Below are positions 1 to 8,302 of a stretch of 64,000 nt of DNA, piece after piece. Position numbers and translations under genes: made by a program. The stretch covers positions 25,203 through 89,202 of the forward strand of contig NZ_JADKPO010000018.1 in the NCBI RefSeq assembly GCF_015352445.1, read 5' to 3'. How positions within the stretch are numbered: position 1 is the first letter of the stretch; every line of letters begins with the position of its first letter. Source of the stretch: Nocardioides agariphilus. GTDB taxonomy: Bacteria; Actinomycetota; Actinomycetes; Propionibacteriales; Nocardioidaceae. Below the pieces are notes generated by a model that was not told the origin of the DNA, searched no databases, and worked only from the letters and a program-made list of their open reading frames with translations.

Positions 1-1116
1 TGGGAGTTCGGCGAGGTCGAGCAGATGATCATCGCGGCCGAGGGCCTCTACGGTCCCTATCGATGGGGGCGCTACGACATGCTCGTGCTCCCGCCGAGCT
101 TCCCCTTCGGTGGCATGGAGAACCCGCGCCTCACCTTCGTGACGCCCACGATCCTGGCGGGCGACCGATCACTAGTGACGCTGATCGCCCACGAGCTCGC
201 GCACTCGTGGTCGGGAAACCTGGTGACCAACGCGAAGTGGGACGACGTGTGGCTCAACGAGGGCTTCACGGTCTACTTCGAGACGCGCATCGACGAGGCG
301 ATCTACGGCGAGACCTACACCCGGATGATCCAGCGGCTCGGCCGGCAGGAGCTCGACGAGGAGGTCGAGCGCCTCGACCCGAGGATGACCTGGCTCGAGC
401 TCGACTTCACCGGCAAGGATCCCGGCGGCCCGATGACAGTGCCCTACGAGAAGGGCTCTCTGCTGCTGCGGCTGATCGAGCAGACCGTCGGCCGCGAGCA
501 GTTCGACGTCTTCCTGCGCGACTACTTCGACCGGCACGCCTTCACCTCGGTCACGACCGAGATCTTCCTCAGCGAACTGCGTCGCGACCTGCTGGACCCC
601 ATGGGCATCTCGCCCGAGGACCTGCGACTGGAGGAGTGGGTGCACGGACCCGGAGTGCCTGACAACGCGCCGTACTTCGAGTCCGCGGCGTTCGACGTCG
701 TCGACGCCCAGGTGGCTGCCTTCCTCGCAGGGGCTGAAGCAAGGTCCCTCGACACTGCCGGCTGGGTCTCGCAGCAGTGGGTCCACTTCGTACGCGCGCT
801 CCCGAGCGACCTGCCCTCCGCACGGCTCGACGAGGTCGACGCGGTTCACGGGTTCAGCCGAAGCCGCAACATCGAGGTGGCGACGTCGTGGCTCGAGCTC
901 TCGATCGAGTCAGGCTTCGCACTCGACGATGCCGACCAGGACGACGCGGTGGCGGACTTCTTGACAAGGCACGGACGAGCGGCATACGTCCGACGCGTCT
1001 ACGCCAAGCTCGCCGCGACGCCCACCGGACTGGCGAGGGCGCGGCAGATCTACGCCAGCGCGCGGCCGACGTATCACTCGGTGACGCGCAACGCCGTCGA
1101 CCGCGTGCTGGCCTGA
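1..1116 (+). CDS. M1 family aminopeptidase, 3' part (5' end outside window)
   Basis: Zinc aminopeptidase of the leukotriene-A4-hydrolase/M1 type. The frame is open from base 1, so the gene starts upstream of the window; 371 codons are visible. The exopeptidase motif GGMEN lies at visible residues 37-41, the zinc motif HELAH at 64-68 and the third zinc ligand Glu in NEGF 19 residues after the last His (HExxH-x18-E), with the proton-donor Tyr in YEKGS near residue 148. The C-terminal helical domain is complete to the stop. No signal or membrane segment is visible in this part. It converges on the EamA gene and overlaps its 3' end by 43 bases. The family cleaves N-terminal residues from peptides; the substrate here is unknown. 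Confidence 0.93.
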   Translation, partial: WEFGEVEQMIIAAEGLYGPYRWGRYDMLVLPPSFPFGGMENPRLTFVTPTILAGDRSLVTLIAHELAHSWSGNLVTNAKWDDVWLNEGFTVYFETRIDEAIYGETYTRMIQRLGRQELDEEVERLDPRMTWLELDFTGKDPGGPMTVPYEKGSLLLRLIEQTVGREQFDVFLRDYFDRHAFTSVTTEIFLSELRRDLLDPMGISPEDLRLEEWVHGPGVPDNAPYFESAAFDVVDAQVAAFLAGAEARSLDTAGWVSQQWVHFVRALPSDLPSARLDEVDAVHGFSRSRNIEVATSWLELSIESGFALDDADQDDAVADFLTRHGRAAYVRRVYAKLAATPTGLARARQIYASARPTYHSVTRNAVDRVLA

Positions 1117-2042
1117 TCGGCCTGAGCCTTCTGGCGTTCGGCCGAGACGACGATCGCGACCGCACCGACGACGACCGCACCGCCGATCACGATCGGCATC
1201 GTCACGGCCTCCGACAGGATCAGCCAGCCGAGGAAGACGGCGACGACCGGGTTGACGTAGGCATAGGTCGCCACGAGGGAGATCGGTGCGACGCTGAGCA
1301 CCCAGACGTAGGCGGTGAAGGCGACCACCGACCCGAACGTGACCAGGTACGCCCAGGCAAGCCAGGCATCGAGCGGAGCCGACGTCGGGAGGAGGTGCTC
1401 GCCTCGGACGGCCGCGAGGAGCAGCAGCCAGACCGACCCGAACAGCATCTCGTAGACCGCCAGGACGAAGGCGTCCTTGGGCAGCGGCAGTCGCGGCTGC
1501 GACCAGGACCCCAGCGACCAGAACACGGTCGCGCCCATGATGATCAGGCAGGCCACGACCGGGACGTCGCCGCTGATCCCTTGCGAGGCGATGAGGACGA
1601 CCAGGCCCGCGAAGCCGAGCAGTACTCCGAGGAGGGTACGGGCGCTGGGCCGGTCGCCGGTCAGGCGCCGGTAGACGATCACCCACAGCGGCACCGCAGC
1701 GATCAAGAGTGCGGCGATCCCCGAGGGCGCGCCCTTCTGCTCGCCGAGCATGACCAGGCCGTTGCCGAGTGCCGGCAGCAGGAGCCCGAGCGCCGCGCAC
1801 CCGACCAGCTCGCGGCGGGCGACGCGCAGCCGACGTACGCCTCCGCGCAGGGCGAGGACGGCCCCGAGCAGCAGCCCGGCCACCAGGTAGCGCCAGCTGG
1901 CCGAGGCGAAAGGCGGCAGGTCCTCGACGAGCACGCGGATGGCGAGGTACGTCGATCCCCAGACCACGTAGACGATGCCGAGCGCGACCGCGACGAGCCA
2001 CGCAGCGGGTGGCACCGTGGCCACGGCCGGCGGGGCTGTCAT
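1074..2042 (-). CDS. EamA/DMT-family transporter
   Basis: Ten-helix drug/metabolite transporter of 322 aa, made of two EamA halves. The first half opens with a hydrophobic helix containing VVWGSTYLAIR, the usual EamA signature; the second half has SLGSWSQPRL and the helix with AYVNPVVAVFLGW. Such proteins export amino acids or metabolites across the inner membrane; the substrate cannot be told. The chosen start is ATG at 2042 (MTAPPAVATVP), just before helix 1; a GTG nine codons upstream (2069) is possible. The 3' end overlaps the convergent peptidase gene. Confidence 0.9.
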   Translation of the reverse strand: MTAPPAVATVPPAAWLVAVALGIVYVVWGSTYLAIRVLVEDLPPFASASWRYLVAGLLLGAVLALRGGVRRLRVARRELVGCAALGLLLPALGNGLVMLGEQKGAPSGIAALLIAAVPLWVIVYRRLTGDRPSARTLLGVLLGFAGLVVLIASQGISGDVPVVACLIIMGATVFWSLGSWSQPRLPLPKDAFVLAVYEMLFGSVWLLLLAAVRGEHLLPTSAPLDAWLAWAYLVTFGSVVAFTAYVWVLSVAPISLVATYAYVNPVVAVFLGWLILSEAVTMPIVIGGAVVVGAVAIVVSAERQKAQADQASTRSTALRVTE

Positions 2043-2211
2043 CTGCCAACGATCGGTTTGCTCCTGCACGGCTCCATCGTAGGGAGCAGGCGCCCCCCGG
2101 GCCGGATGCTTTTCGGACACCGCACCGCGATTTCCCGCCGCCACGTGCCGTCTGGAGCTGTCTTGACCGGTTCTTCTGCCGAACGGCGTCCAACGTGTCA
2201 ACCTCTTGGAC

Positions 2212-3162
2212 ATGACCGTCCTCCGCGTCGGACTGTGGGGTGCTGACCAGCACGCCGCGGACGTCACCGTGCCCACGCTCAGGAGCACTCCCGGCATCCA
2301 GCTCACGGCGATCGCCTCGATGTCGACCTACGCACAGGAGCTTGCCGACACCTGGGGGGTCGAGGGCGTGCAGGCCACGGTCCAGGAGTACCTCTCGGTC
2401 GGCGAGTTCGATGCCGTCGTCCTCGCCGACAACCCGGCGTCCCACGAGTCCGCACTGGCCGTGGCCGCCGAGATCGGGATGCCGGTGTACGTCGAGACGC
2501 CGGCCGCGTTCGGCGCGGCTCCGTTGCGCAGGTACGCCGAGATGGTCAGCAAGCGCGACAAGCCGGTCGCGTCGTTCGTCGGCTTCAACCTCAGGTACGC
2601 CGCGATGACCCGCGCCGCGCTGGAGCTCGTCGCCACCCATGGCCGGATCTCGCACGTCGCCATGGACTACCACGTCGGATCTCCCCGCGGAGGCCTGTGG
2701 TCGCGCGACCCGCTCGACACCTTCTTGCTGGTCTCCGGCATCCACGCCCTCGGGGTGATGGCCGACGTGCTCGACTGGCCGGCTGCCGACACGCTCACGA
2801 GCGCGGAGGTCACCCAGACCCGCAAGGACGACTGCTTCGTCACCGCCGACTTCACGACTCGCACGACCAGGGGCTCGCTGCGGATGTCCAACACCCGCAA
2901 CCGCGAGACCTTCGAGACCACCGTGACCTGCGTCGACGGCTGGTCGGTGTCCTGGACGCTCGACGAGGTCACCGCCTACAGCCCCGGCGCCCATGAGGAG
3001 TCCCACCACTACTGCAGCCCCCTGCTGATGGGCGGCGAGCGCGCCGGGTACGCCGCAGCGATGCGAGAGTTCCGCGACGCCTGCCGCGGCAAGGCCGAGA
3101 GCCGGTCGACGATCGAGCAGGCCGTCGTGGTCATGGAGTGGATCGAACGCCTGCGCGCGTAG
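2212..3162 (+). CDS. Gfo/Idh/MocA-type oxidoreductase
   Basis: 316-aa protein with an N-terminal Rossmann half and a C-terminal alpha/beta domain like sugar or inositol dehydrogenases. The usual GxGxxG dinucleotide loop is altered: the protein begins VLRVGLWGADQHAADV. The family's E-K-P motif appears as VETPAAF (residues ~97-103), so the catalytic Lys seems to be missing. Both changes argue for a divergent or non-catalytic member. The start is ATG 2212; TTG 2206 in the same frame is weaker. A strong hairpin follows the stop. No pathway can be assigned from the neighbours. Confidence 0.8.
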   Translation: MTVLRVGLWGADQHAADVTVPTLRSTPGIQLTAIASMSTYAQELADTWGVEGVQATVQEYLSVGEFDAVVLADNPASHESALAVAAEIGMPVYVETPAAFGAAPLRRYAEMVSKRDKPVASFVGFNLRYAAMTRAALELVATHGRISHVAMDYHVGSPRGGLWSRDPLDTFLLVSGIHALGVMADVLDWPAADTLTSAEVTQTRKDDCFVTADFTTRTTRGSLRMSNTRNRETFETTVTCVDGWSVSWTLDEVTAYSPGAHEESHHYCSPLLMGGERAGYAAAMREFRDACRGKAESRSTIEQAVVVMEWIERLRA

Positions 3163-3167
3163 CTCGC

Positions 3168-3215
3168 GGACGTCATACGAAGTGGTCGCTATGGCGACCA
3201 ATTCGTATGACGTCC
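3168..3215. terminator. 22-bp near-perfect hairpin after the oxidoreductase gene
   Basis: Arms at 3168-3189 and 3194-3215 begin GGACGTCATACGAA and pair over 22 bases with one mismatch around a TATG loop. It starts 5 bases after a stop codon and ends 28 bases before the next gene. No T-run follows. It is a transcription terminator or mRNA-stabilising hairpin. Confidence 0.6.
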
Positions 3216-3243
3216 CGCGCGTGACAAGGGCAGGATCCGCACC

Positions 3244-4026
3244 ATGACCTCAGCCGCGGACCTCTCCCGGTACGACGACATGCTGGCCTGGATCGACGCT
3301 CGCCACGGAGCCGACCCGGACGTCCGGGCGTGCTGGGTCGGCGGTTCGGCGGCGACGGGTGGGTACGACGACCACTCCGACCTCGATCTCAACGTGCTCG
3401 CCGCGCCGGGCACGTTCGCGCGTGTGTTCGCCGACCTGGTCGCCTCGCTGCAGGAGTCGTTCGGGCTGACGAGTCTGTGGCTGCTCCCCGAGTCGACGTA
3501 CTCCGACGGGCGCCAGCTCTTCGCCACGCTGGACGAGGACCCGGGTGGTCTCGCGACGCCGACCCGACTGGTCGACCTGGTCGTCTTCGAACCGACCGAC
3601 GAGCACCGCTGCATCGACGTACGCCGCCACGGCACGCCGCTGGTCCGCTTCGACCCCGACGGCCTGGTCGTGGTGCGTCATGACGACGAGGAGGGGCTGC
3701 ATCGGGGCGCCGCCGAGACGATCGACCAGATCCGCCAGCGCCGGCTGGTCGCGGAGTGGCTCGTGAACCGAGCCACGGCGCGGGGCCATCTGCCCGAGGC
3801 GGTGTCGCTCTATCTGAGGTTCGCGCTGCTTCCGGTCATCCAGCTGCTGAGGGCGCGCGACTGCCCGGCCCGACACGACTACCTGTTCCGCTACCTCCAC
3901 ACCGACCTGCGGCAGGAGGATGCCGCCCGGATCGACACCCTCCTGCCCGGAGTGGAGAGGCTGCGCGAGCTGTCCGCCGAGTGCTTCGCTTGGCAGGACG
4001 AGCTGCTCGCGACCGCCGCTGGTTGA
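3244..4026 (+). CDS. Nucleotidyltransferase-fold protein
   Basis: 260-aa protein with a DNA polymerase beta-type nucleotidyltransferase core near the N terminus. The motif GGSAATGGYDDHSDLDLNV (residues ~31-49) matches the GS-x9-D-x-D active site; a third acidic residue is plausible in LVDLVVFE (~113-120). The C-terminal half is helical, as in aminoglycoside or streptomycin adenylyltransferases. It could adenylylate a small molecule, but similarity is only at motif level and no resistance role should be assumed. The last codons and the TGA lie inside a dispersed repeat. Confidence 0.78.
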   Translation: MTSAADLSRYDDMLAWIDARHGADPDVRACWVGGSAATGGYDDHSDLDLNVLAAPGTFARVFADLVASLQESFGLTSLWLLPESTYSDGRQLFATLDEDPGGLATPTRLVDLVVFEPTDEHRCIDVRRHGTPLVRFDPDGLVVVRHDDEEGLHRGAAETIDQIRQRRLVAEWLVNRATARGHLPEAVSLYLRFALLPVIQLLRARDCPARHDYLFRYLHTDLRQEDAARIDTLLPGVERLRELSAECFAWQDELLATAAG

Positions 4027-4123
4027 GGAGGTTGCTCTGCAAGCTCACTGGTACTGGGAGAGCAGTCCAGTCACCGGGTTTCGAGACAGGCGCTAGCGCG
4101 CCTTCCTCAACCAACGAGTCACC
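4018..4123. repeat. Dispersed repeat with GCGCTAGCGC core, copy 1
   Basis: The element runs from GCTGGTTGAGGAGG to TTCCTCAACCAACGAG, so its ends are inverted copies of each other, and it contains GTTTCGAGACAGGCGCTAGCGC. It supplies the stop codon of the nucleotidyltransferase gene on one side and the last residues (RWLRKAR) of the convergent hydrolase on the other. Related copies lie at 15769-15931 and, inverted, at 41196-41345. Confidence 0.75.
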
Positions 4124-4962
4124 AGGTGGGTCCGCAGCCAGTCGAGACGGTCGACGCGGGCGCTGTCGCGGAACTCGTGGTCCTGGCGGGGGTAGAGCTT
4201 CGTGACGGCGTCGGGGCTGGAGGCGGCGTAGGCGTCGCGCACGTCCTGGCCGATGTAGAAGTCCTCCTCGGCCCACTGGATGTAGACCTGGTCACCCAGT
4301 CGGGCAGCGTGGTCGACGGGGTTGAGATCGTCGAACAGCGCGAGGTAGGCGTCGCGCTCGGGACCTTCGAGCTGCAGCCAGAACTGTGCGAACCAGTTGC
4401 CCATCAGCGCATCGGGAGCCTGGAGCACCATCGTGGAGATGCGGTGGTCGGAGTCGGCGAGCAGCGCGCCGTACATGGCGCCGTAGTCGTGTCCGACCAG
4501 CGCGATGCGGTCGTCGTCGACCGCACGGACGGCGGCGAGCCGGTCGAGCGCCCGCCGGAAGGCCGCCACCTGGTTCTCGACGAGCGTGACGTCGCCCGTC
4601 GTGCCGTCGGGATTGGGCACCCACGGGAAGTAGCCGAGCGGCAGCACCGAGACGACACCCTCGCCGGCCAGGGTGATGGCCTCGGGGAGGTACTCGCTGC
4701 GGTCGTTGTTGATCTCGCCGAGCCAGTGCAACCACAGCACACCCGGAGCCGAGTGCCTCTTCAGCGCCCCGGCGGGTCTGACCAGGTAGGCCTGCACGGG
4801 GTCCTGACCCGGAACCGGGATCGAGATGTCCTCGACGACCACCCCACTCGCGACTGGTCGAGCAGCCGCGGGGCGCGCCGCGTCCGACGTCGTGCTGACG
4901 CCCGCCATCAGTCCTCCCATCAAGGCCGCTACCGCCACCAGGGCTGTCCGTCGTGGTTGCAC
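4093..4962 (-). CDS. Secreted alpha/beta hydrolase (dienelactone-hydrolase-like)
   Basis: 289-aa alpha/beta-hydrolase with an N-terminal Sec signal (MQPRRTALVAVAALMGGL, cleavage likely near SDAARPA). The nucleophile elbow reads VGHDYGAMYG (residues ~160-169): Asp stands where most esterases have Ser and dienelactone hydrolases Cys, as in epoxide hydrolases or dehalogenases. The catalytic His is probably the one in RQDHEF (~264-269). The C terminus is encoded by a dispersed repeat. It is likely exported and hydrolytic; the substrate is unknown. Confidence 0.82.
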   Translation of the reverse strand: MQPRRTALVAVAALMGGLMAGVSTTSDAARPAAARPVASGVVVEDISIPVPGQDPVQAYLVRPAGALKRHSAPGVLWLHWLGEINNDRSEYLPEAITLAGEGVVSVLPLGYFPWVPNPDGTTGDVTLVENQVAAFRRALDRLAAVRAVDDDRIALVGHDYGAMYGALLADSDHRISTMVLQAPDALMGNWFAQFWLQLEGPERDAYLALFDDLNPVDHAARLGDQVYIQWAEEDFYIGQDVRDAYAASSPDAVTKLYPRQDHEFRDSARVDRLDWLRTHLVTRWLRKAR

Positions 4963-5066
4963 CTCGCACCTCCATGCATCAGTTGCTGCATCAGTAGTAA
5001 AGAGGGTTTTAAGACTGACGCGAGGTACGTCGGTAGCATAGAGCCGCTAGCAACTGACGCCGAATC

Positions 5067-5090
5067 GTGATCTCGACACGCTCGATCACC
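5067..5090. repeat. Short dispersed repeat of the TCTCGACA-GCTCGA type
   Basis: The bases GTGATCTCGACACGCTCGAT (5067-5086) followed by CACC form an imperfect inverted repeat 12 bases before the CGNR gene. Variants lie at 18511, 23234 and 34701. Confidence 0.5.
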
Positions 5091-5101
5091 GAGAGGACGC
5101 C

Positions 5102-5671
5102 ATGAACGGGTTCCCCAGCGACTGGCTGGTCGACGCGATGGTGCCGGCATCCGACGTCGAGCTGGCGCTGCTGCTCGTCAACAGCATGGATCTCCTGGAG
5201 GACCCGCCCGACCGCTTGGTCGACCTCCAGTGGCTGACGCACGTGCTCACTCGCGTCGGACACGCACAGCTGGCAGGCGAGCTCACCAAACGAGACCTCC
5301 CTCGCCTGCGCAGGTTGCGGGACGCGATGCGCAGCGTCTTCGAGACCGATGACGACACGACCGCCGCCGAGGTGCTCAACCCCTTGCTGGTGAAGGCTCG
5401 AGCGGTCCCACTCCTGACGGAGCACGACGGCGCGATCTTCCTCCAGGTCGGCCTCGGACTGCGCGGCGTCGCCGCTCTCGAGGCACGCCTCCCGGCGGCC
5501 CTTGCCACCTTCGTTGCCGAGCAGGGCACCCGTCGCCTCGGCGTCTGCGGCAGCGATCCGTGCCGGTGCGTGTTCGTCGACCGGACCCGGGCGGGCACTC
5601 GCAAGTACTGCTGCAGCTACTGCAATGACCGCTACGCCGCGCGGGCCTATCGTCGACGCCGCAAGCACTAG
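5102..5671 (+). CDS. CGNR zinc-finger protein (ABATE domain)
   Basis: 189-aa putative regulator. Residues 1-~130 form the helical ABATE-like region. The C terminus (~140-189) is the CGNR zinc finger: four Cys in LGVCGSDPCRCVFVD and KYCCSYCNDRYAARAYRRRR, with CNDR in place of the canonical CGNR. The basic tail fits nucleic-acid binding. The family is thought to be stress-response transcription factors, poorly characterised. ATG 5102 is the first start after the repeat at 5067-5090. Confidence 0.88.
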   Translation: MNGFPSDWLVDAMVPASDVELALLLVNSMDLLEDPPDRLVDLQWLTHVLTRVGHAQLAGELTKRDLPRLRRLRDAMRSVFETDDDTTAAEVLNPLLVKARAVPLLTEHDGAIFLQVGLGLRGVAALEARLPAALATFVAEQGTRRLGVCGSDPCRCVFVDRTRAGTRKYCCSYCNDRYAARAYRRRRKH

Positions 5672-5781
5672 CCTGGCGTTGGCCCCCCTCGCGCACCGGC
5701 TGGAAGAACGTCGAGCAGGCGGAAGGGCCTTGCTGTCATCGGTACTACCGCGAAGGTGCATCCGAATCGAAGGTGTTCACA

Positions 5782-6363
5782 ATGGTCCCCATGGAGTGGG
5801 AGATCAAGCCTCTGTCGACGGAGACCTGGGATGCCTACGCGGCCCTGATCGCCAAGCACAACGGCATCTTCGGAGGCTGTTGGGACACCTACTTCCACTC
5901 ACTGGAGAGGGACCCCGACCGCACCTACGACAGCAACCGCGAGCTCAAGTGCCGGCTGGTCGAGGACGGCCGGGCGCATGCGGCCGTCGTGTTCAGCGGC
6001 GACCAGGCCATCGGCTGGTGCCAGTACGGATCGCCGGAGGAGCTGCCCAACATCCACCACCGCAAGCAGTACGACGCGGAGGCCGACCTCGTGCCGGACT
6101 ACCGGCTCACCTGCATCTTCGTCGACCGCGACCACCGCCGGCAGGGCGTGACCGAGTTCGCGATCCAAGGCGCTCTGGACCTGATCGCCCAGGCCGGAGG
6201 CGGAGTCGTCGAGGGATACCCCCACGAGAGGCCCACCAAGAAGGTCTCCTCGTCGTTCCTCTACAACGCGACGCGACCCGTCTACGAGCGGATGGGCTTC
6301 GAGTACGTCAGGCCCAAGGGACTCAAGAACACCGTCATGCGCAAGGTCGTTGCGCCCCGATGA
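5782..6363 (+). CDS. GNAT-family N-acetyltransferase
   Basis: 193-aa protein with a GNAT fold. The beta4/acetyl-CoA pyrophosphate-loop region reads TCIFVDRDHRRQGVTEFAI (residues ~114-132), matching the (Q/R)xxGxG/A segment, and the C-terminal NATRPVYERMGFEYVR is the usual GNAT motif B. GAAGG at 5769-5773 is placed for ATG 5782; GTG 5773 and ATG 5791 are alternatives. The acceptor is unknown. Confidence 0.85.
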   Translation: MVPMEWEIKPLSTETWDAYAALIAKHNGIFGGCWDTYFHSLERDPDRTYDSNRELKCRLVEDGRAHAAVVFSGDQAIGWCQYGSPEELPNIHHRKQYDAEADLVPDYRLTCIFVDRDHRRQGVTEFAIQGALDLIAQAGGGVVEGYPHERPTKKVSSSFLYNATRPVYERMGFEYVRPKGLKNTVMRKVVAPR

Positions 6364-6525
6364 ATCGCTCGACCGGGTCAGCAACGGCGGCGGGATCGCC
6401 ACCTCCGGGACGCTACTCGGTGAACTCCTGCTCGCGACTGCTCGTCATCCGACTGGTCACAGGTTCGGCCCGGGATCCCCTCGTCGCCTGAGGTTCGCAC
6501 GGTCCACGAGACTTCCTACGGCCGC

Positions 6526-8265
6526 ATGTCCCAGGTGGGTGCCAAGGTGTCCCGTGTGTCGCGCATCTGGGTCTCCCGGCTTCCGGGCGAGCGCGTGCTC
6601 GCTCGGGAGAGTGGGAGCCGACACGACCTGTCGATGACCGACCTCGCGGCCTTCGTCGCCGGCCGCGAGGCTGACTCTCCGCGGTGGGTGTGGGACGACA
6701 CGGCCAGGTGGTACCCACCCTTGCTGGAGGCCGGCGTCCGCGTCGAGCGCTGTCACGACCTGCGGCTCGCACACCAGCTGTTGCGGCGAGCACCCGCGGT
6801 CGACCAAGGGCTGCTCGACGGCGAGGCCGAGCACTGGGACCGCCTCGGACCCAGTGCGTCCGGCGAGCCGGCACTCTTCGCGCCCGACGACTCGCTCGAG
6901 CACCTCGACGCCTACGTCGAGGACCAGCGCCAGCTGGCGGCCGTGGCTGCGTCCCCGGATGCGGCGAAGCTCGCGCTCCTGCTCGCCGCGGAGTCGTCGG
7001 GAGCCCTCGTCGCGGCCGAGATGACCCATGCCGGGCTGCCCTGGAGCATCGAGCTCCACCAGCGCCTGCTGGCCGAACGCCTCGGCCCGCGTCCTCCGCG
7101 CGGTCAGCGACCGGCGGCGCTCGAGGCACTCGCGGCCGAGGTGAGGCAACGGCTCGACGCACCGCGACTCAACCCCGACTCGCGCCCCGAGCTCCTGGCC
7201 GCTTTGCGACGTGCCGGCCTCGACGTCGCCGACACCCGCGCATCGTCGCTGCGACGGCTCGACCATCCGGGCATCGAGTCCGTCCTTCGCTACAAGCAGC
7301 TCGCGCACCTGTTCCAGAACAACGGCTGGGACTGGATCGACCAGTGGGTCAGGGACCGCAGGTTCCGGCCGTCCTACCAGCCGGCCGGCTCGACGACGGG
7401 TCGGTGGTCGTCCAACGGCGGTGGCGCTCTCTCCATCCCCGCCCACGTCAGACCGGCGGCCGTTGCCGACGAAGGCTGGCTCCTCGTCGTCGCCGACGTG
7501 GCGCAGCTCGAGCCACGCGTCCTCGCCGGCATGAGCGGCGACCTCGCCCTGTCAGCGGCCGCCCGCGGTGCCGATCTCTACGAGGGCATGGTCGACGCTG
7601 GCGCGGTGGCGAGCAGGCGCGACGCCAAGCTCGGCCTGCTCGGCGCGATGTACGGCGCCACGACCGGTGAGAGCGGTCGCATCCTCGACAGCCTCACTCG
7701 GCGCTACCCCCAGGCGTTCGGACTGGTCGAGGCAGCGGCCCGAGCGGGCGAGCGGGGCGAGGTCGTGCGTACCCTGCTGGGTCGCGGGTCCCCCAGCATC
7801 GGCGACGCCTGGGACCACGACAACGACGAGGCACCGCCCGACCCCGACCGGATGGCCGCACGACGCCGGGCCTTCGGCAGGTTCACCCGCAACTTCGTCG
7901 TGCAGGGCACCGGCGCGGAGTGGGCACTGTGCTGGATCGCCGACCTGCGCAACCGCCTGTGGCGGCTGGGCGATGGCCAGCTCACCACCCGACCGCACCT
8001 GGTGTTCTTCCTCCATGACGAGGTGGTCGTGCACACTCCGGAGGCGCTGGCCGAGTCGGTCACCCGCGAGGTCGCGGACGCCGCAGCGACAGCCGGACGG
8101 TTGGTGTTCCGAGATGTCGCCGTCGACTTCCCGCTCAACGTCTCGGTGGTGCGGAGCTATGCCGATGCCGGCAAACCCGGCAGCGACGAGTCCTCGGCGA
8201 GGAGCGACGGCTCGGACGCCGCCACCGCCACTGGCCGAGCCAGCTTCCAGGCCGAGGGCGGATGA
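6526..8265 (+). CDS. Family-A DNA polymerase (bifunctional 3'-5' exonuclease/polymerase type)
   Basis: 579-aa PolA-like enzyme without a 5' nuclease domain. The polymerase motifs are clear: motif A VVADVAQLEPRVLAGMS (~residues 323-339), motif B RRDAKLGLLGAMYGATT (~363-379) and motif C FFLHDEVVVH (~495-504). Thumb residues FRPSYQPAGSTTGRWSS precede motif A. The N-terminal third corresponds to the shortened exonuclease domain of this actinobacterial family. It is a second, probably repair-associated polymerase, separate from full-length Pol I (which runs near 900 aa). The ATG at 6526 is the first start after 160 bases without a gene. Confidence 0.88.
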   Translation: MSQVGAKVSRVSRIWVSRLPGERVLARESGSRHDLSMTDLAAFVAGREADSPRWVWDDTARWYPPLLEAGVRVERCHDLRLAHQLLRRAPAVDQGLLDGEAEHWDRLGPSASGEPALFAPDDSLEHLDAYVEDQRQLAAVAASPDAAKLALLLAAESSGALVAAEMTHAGLPWSIELHQRLLAERLGPRPPRGQRPAALEALAAEVRQRLDAPRLNPDSRPELLAALRRAGLDVADTRASSLRRLDHPGIESVLRYKQLAHLFQNNGWDWIDQWVRDRRFRPSYQPAGSTTGRWSSNGGGALSIPAHVRPAAVADEGWLLVVADVAQLEPRVLAGMSGDLALSAAARGADLYEGMVDAGAVASRRDAKLGLLGAMYGATTGESGRILDSLTRRYPQAFGLVEAAARAGERGEVVRTLLGRGSPSIGDAWDHDNDEAPPDPDRMAARRRAFGRFTRNFVVQGTGAEWALCWIADLRNRLWRLGDGQLTTRPHLVFFLHDEVVVHTPEALAESVTREVADAAATAGRLVFRDVAVDFPLNVSVVRSYADAGKPGSDESSARSDGSDAATATGRASFQAEGG

Positions 8266-8302
8266 TGGGCAACCGACCGGTCACCGATTCCGTTAGGTAG
8301 GC

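Noticed and set aside
777-2246. 489-codon plus-strand frame
   Set aside because: Antisense to the EamA transporter gene, extremely rich in charged residues, no domain; shadow frame.
910-3201. Very long open frame on the minus strand (763 codons)
   Set aside because: It runs antisense to the oxidoreductase and in another frame of the EamA gene; composition is rich in Arg, Gly and His with no domain. It is a high-GC shadow.
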